Shown here: positions 61,953-64,000 of the stretch, in pieces
How the letters are laid out: every line of letters starts with the position of its first letter
Position numbering within the stretch: position 1 is the first letter of the stretch
Source: Phycisphaeraceae bacterium
Lineage (GTDB): Bacteria > Planctomycetota > Phycisphaerae > Phycisphaerales > UBA1924
Reading direction: 5' to 3'
Assembly (NCBI GenBank): GCA_019636845.1
Contig: JAHBWV010000001.1
Location: 2,356,001 to 2,420,000 of the forward strand
Length of the DNA stretch: 64,000 nt
Program-made: the position numbers and the translations under genes
Notes under the pieces: generated by a model
What the model saw: only the letters and a program-made list of their open reading frames with translations
Told to the model about the DNA's origin: nothing
Database searches by the model: none

Positions 61953-63899
61953 ATGCTCAAGTTTCTCCGCAAGTATCGGACCATCCTTCTGGGGATGTTC
62001 GTCGTCATCCTGATGGTTGCGTTCGTCGCGCCGCAGGCGATCCAGCAGCTCGGGCCGAACCCCCTCAAGCAGAAGGCGGGCTCGATCTCCGGTGTCGCGT
62101 TCACGGTGGGCGACCTGCAGCAGGCGGCGTCCGAAGTCCGGATGCTCGAGACCATCAGCCCCGCGATCCCCGTGATCCTCGGCCTTGATACCACGAGACA
62201 GCCCGAGCACTGGATGCTGCTCAAGAGCGAGGCGAAGGCCGCGGGGCTCGTCGGTGAGATCGACGATGGACGCGACTGGGTCTCCGAGGTGGCTGCCCAG
62301 ATCGCGAGGATCTCTCTGACCCAGCAGTACGGTCGTTTCGGCCAGCAGTGGGTCGCGATGATGATGCAGGACCCGCAGGTTCAGCAGGAGATCGCCGGCC
62401 AGGCACAGGGCATGCTCGGCAGGGTCGCCTCCGCTGCGGGAAACAATCGCCTGACGGAACAGGACGGTCTGCGTGCGCTGGCCGCGGCACGGGGGATCAC
62501 CCGTCTCAAAGACGCGTATGTCTTTGCGGCCCGTCCGACTCGCGAGCAGGCGGTTACTGCTGCTCGGACCATCGGCGATTCGGCCACGATCGACTACCTC
62601 TTCATCCCTGCCCGTACGCTTTTGAACGAGATCGACGAGCCGAGCGAGGCGGATCTGGCGGCCCATTACGAGGCCTTCGCCTCTGTCGAGCCCGGCACGG
62701 GCGACTTCGGTATCGGCTACATGCGTCCGGCCCGCATCAAGATCGAGTGGCTTGTGATCGATCGGACGGCCATCGCCGGCGCGATCCCTGTGGACCGGGT
62801 CGAGCTGCGCAAGCTCTATGAGTCTAACCGAGCCAAGTACAGCAGCGAGTACGAGATCGAGCGTGAGATCGTCCGCGCTGACTATCTGAGCGCGAAGACC
62901 GCTGAGTTGATGTCCGAGACTCTCCGCATTGTCCGCGCGGAGGTCCTCAAGGCGACGCGGCGGCTTGAGTCGCAGGACACCTACAAAAAGCTGCCGGAGA
63001 GCTGGGCGGATGAACGCCCGCGTCTGGAGCAGATCGCGCTGACCATTGTCGAATCGCTCCGCACCATCAAGGGCGTGTCCATCCCGCTGCCGAGGGTCGA
63101 GTCGCGCGATGCCAACTGGCTCGACGCCACGGACCTCTCGATGCTTCCCGGCATCGGCTCATCTGTCGTGCGCCTCGGGAGCGTGCAGGCGCCGTTCGCG
63201 CAGTACGCCCTCCAGGTGAAAGAGCTCGATGGCAACCCCACCCTCGGCCTCCAGGTCGGGCTGACGCCGATCGACAACCCTCTCGAGGACGCCTCGGGCA
63301 ACGTCTACTTCTTCACTGTCCTCGAAGCCCGCCCCCCTTCTCCGCCGGACGGCATCGCCGACGTCGCCACCCTGCGCGACGACTGGAAAGCCATCAAGGC
63401 CTATGAACGCCTCGTCGGCGAACTCGGGATCTTCGAGACACTCGCACGGACTGATTCGCTCGACGCCGCGGCACGCCTCGTGGACACCGACGGCACACGC
63501 CTGCTCTTTCCGACCAACGCGGTCACGATCTCTCGCAATGGCCCGGCTACCTCCGATACTGCGATCCAGACACGCGCCTTCACCGATGCAGTGATGGACG
63601 CGGTGACGGCGCTCGACCCGCGGCTCAGCCCGGAGGCGCTTGCCTCTGAGCCCGGCGCGGTGCTCGGCATCCCGCTGCCCAACCAACCCGGCATCGCGGT
63701 TGTGCGTATCCGCTCCATCGTGCCCTACACCATCGAGCGCTTCCGCGCTGAGGCCGTCGGTATCGTCGCCCAGAGCATCGCCTCGGAAGTCGAGAAGGTC
63801 GCCGGCACCATGGAGAACGTGAACCCCTTCACGTACCAGGCCATGGTCACGCGTCTGAAGTTCGAGACTCCCGGCTCGAAGCAGGCCGGCGAATCCTGA
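61953..63899 (+). CDS. Membrane-anchored PpiD/SurA-like periplasmic chaperone
   Basis: 648 residues from the ATG at 61953; an in-frame upstream start at 61854 would follow rpsD directly but adds residues of no signal character. A single N-terminal anchor (KYRTILLGMFVVILMVAFVA) is followed by a SurA_N-like helical segment (GVAFTVGDLQQAASEVRMLE, with QQYGRFGQQWVAMMMQDPQV) and a long periplasmic part with ARPTREQAVTAAR, EADLAAHYEAFAS and VELRKLYESNRAKYSSEYEI, the pattern around PPIase-like domains. A complete parvulin active site is not evident. It probably helps fold exported proteins. Confidence 0.8.
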   Translation: MLKFLRKYRTILLGMFVVILMVAFVAPQAIQQLGPNPLKQKAGSISGVAFTVGDLQQAASEVRMLETISPAIPVILGLDTTRQPEHWMLLKSEAKAAGLVGEIDDGRDWVSEVAAQIARISLTQQYGRFGQQWVAMMMQDPQVQQEIAGQAQGMLGRVASAAGNNRLTEQDGLRALAAARGITRLKDAYVFAARPTREQAVTAARTIGDSATIDYLFIPARTLLNEIDEPSEADLAAHYEAFASVEPGTGDFGIGYMRPARIKIEWLVIDRTAIAGAIPVDRVELRKLYESNRAKYSSEYEIEREIVRADYLSAKTAELMSETLRIVRAEVLKATRRLESQDTYKKLPESWADERPRLEQIALTIVESLRTIKGVSIPLPRVESRDANWLDATDLSMLPGIGSSVVRLGSVQAPFAQYALQVKELDGNPTLGLQVGLTPIDNPLEDASGNVYFFTVLEARPPSPPDGIADVATLRDDWKAIKAYERLVGELGIFETLARTDSLDAAARLVDTDGTRLLFPTNAVTISRNGPATSDTAIQTRAFTDAVMDAVTALDPRLSPEALASEPGAVLGIPLPNQPGIAVVRIRSIVPYTIERFRAEAVGIVAQSIASEVEKVAGTMENVNPFTYQAMVTRLKFETPGSKQAGES

Positions 63900-64000
63900 G
63901 CATCACACGGGCCGGATCAGATCCGCCCGCGCTCCCAGCCACCCCTCAGGAACCGCCAGCCGAACGCGCCGGCCCGCACCACGATCTCTGCGCACAGGCC
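63900..64000. other. Window end, nothing recognised
   Basis: The last 101 bp after the chaperone gene contain no supportable feature. Confidence 0.5.

Overview
The window reads as chromosomal DNA of a high-GC planctomycete, most likely of the Phycisphaerae lineage. The evidence is an ECF sigma factor paired with a Ser/Thr kinase carrying TPR repeats, several secreted proteins ending in a Pro-Ala-Pro-Gly / hydrophobic / Arg-run sorting tail (a PEP-CTERM-like variant), and an uncharacterised protein (47414-48199) that I recognise as typical of planctomycetes. Most genes are vertically inherited housekeeping or envelope genes. Codons mostly end in C or G, which makes lower-GC insertions easy to see.

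Layout. 1-3359 (minus): ECF sigma factor plus Ser/Thr kinase; the kinase runs off the left edge. 3498-8736 (plus): a five-gene small-molecule cluster (two isochorismatase-fold hydrolases, a zinc-type alcohol dehydrogenase/quinone reductase, an ABM-domain membrane protein and a Tat-exported amidohydrolase lipoprotein), ending beside a decayed IS3-family transposase fragment (9046-9389). 9621-16893: lipoproteins, two PAPG-tailed secreted proteins, an uncharacterised protein behind a dyad-rich divergent promoter, a YHS-like protein, and a DUF2950/DUF3300 pair. 16936-22982 (minus): a complete tripartite RND efflux operon. 22983-26364: a gene-poor stretch with one gene remnant, then three tandem paralogues of a secreted protein. 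26401-29489: a LamG-like protein with a suspect 3' end, a 216-bp duplicated IS end, and an intact IS3-family element.

29624-32763: tRNA-Ala(CGC) and a divergent zinc-uptake locus (binding protein, ATPase, permease) with a Fur/Zur-type dyad at its head. 33056-33408: a small transcription unit carrying a 14-nt perfect anti-Shine-Dalgarno complement. 33539-41037: a PAPG-tailed protein, a K+-dependent membrane pyrophosphatase with a large extra loop, ribosomal protein bS21, a YacP-like nuclease, a lipoprotein and a SpoIIE-type phosphatase. 41238-46957: mutL, an ArnT-like glycosyltransferase, pgk and a HIT protein. 47414-56327: the planctomycete protein, a formylglycine-generating-enzyme homologue coupled to a patatin lipoprotein, DUF1254, SYLF, a beta-barrel, a DUF4239 protein and icd. 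56481-57065: a beta-carbonic-anhydrase-like protein.

57188-59277 is the most interesting segment. It is a distinctly AT-richer two-gene island coding for an OLD/RecF-type AAA ATPase and a DUF4276 (TOPRIM-like) partner with an unrecognised C-terminal extension, and is a candidate defence module. Downstream lie a proline-rich protein preceded by two 22-bp palindromes forming a larger inverted repeat (60881-60954), rpsD, and a PpiD/SurA-like membrane chaperone at the right edge. Short 7-, 8- and 10-bp tandem repeats are scattered between genes from 45 kb onward.
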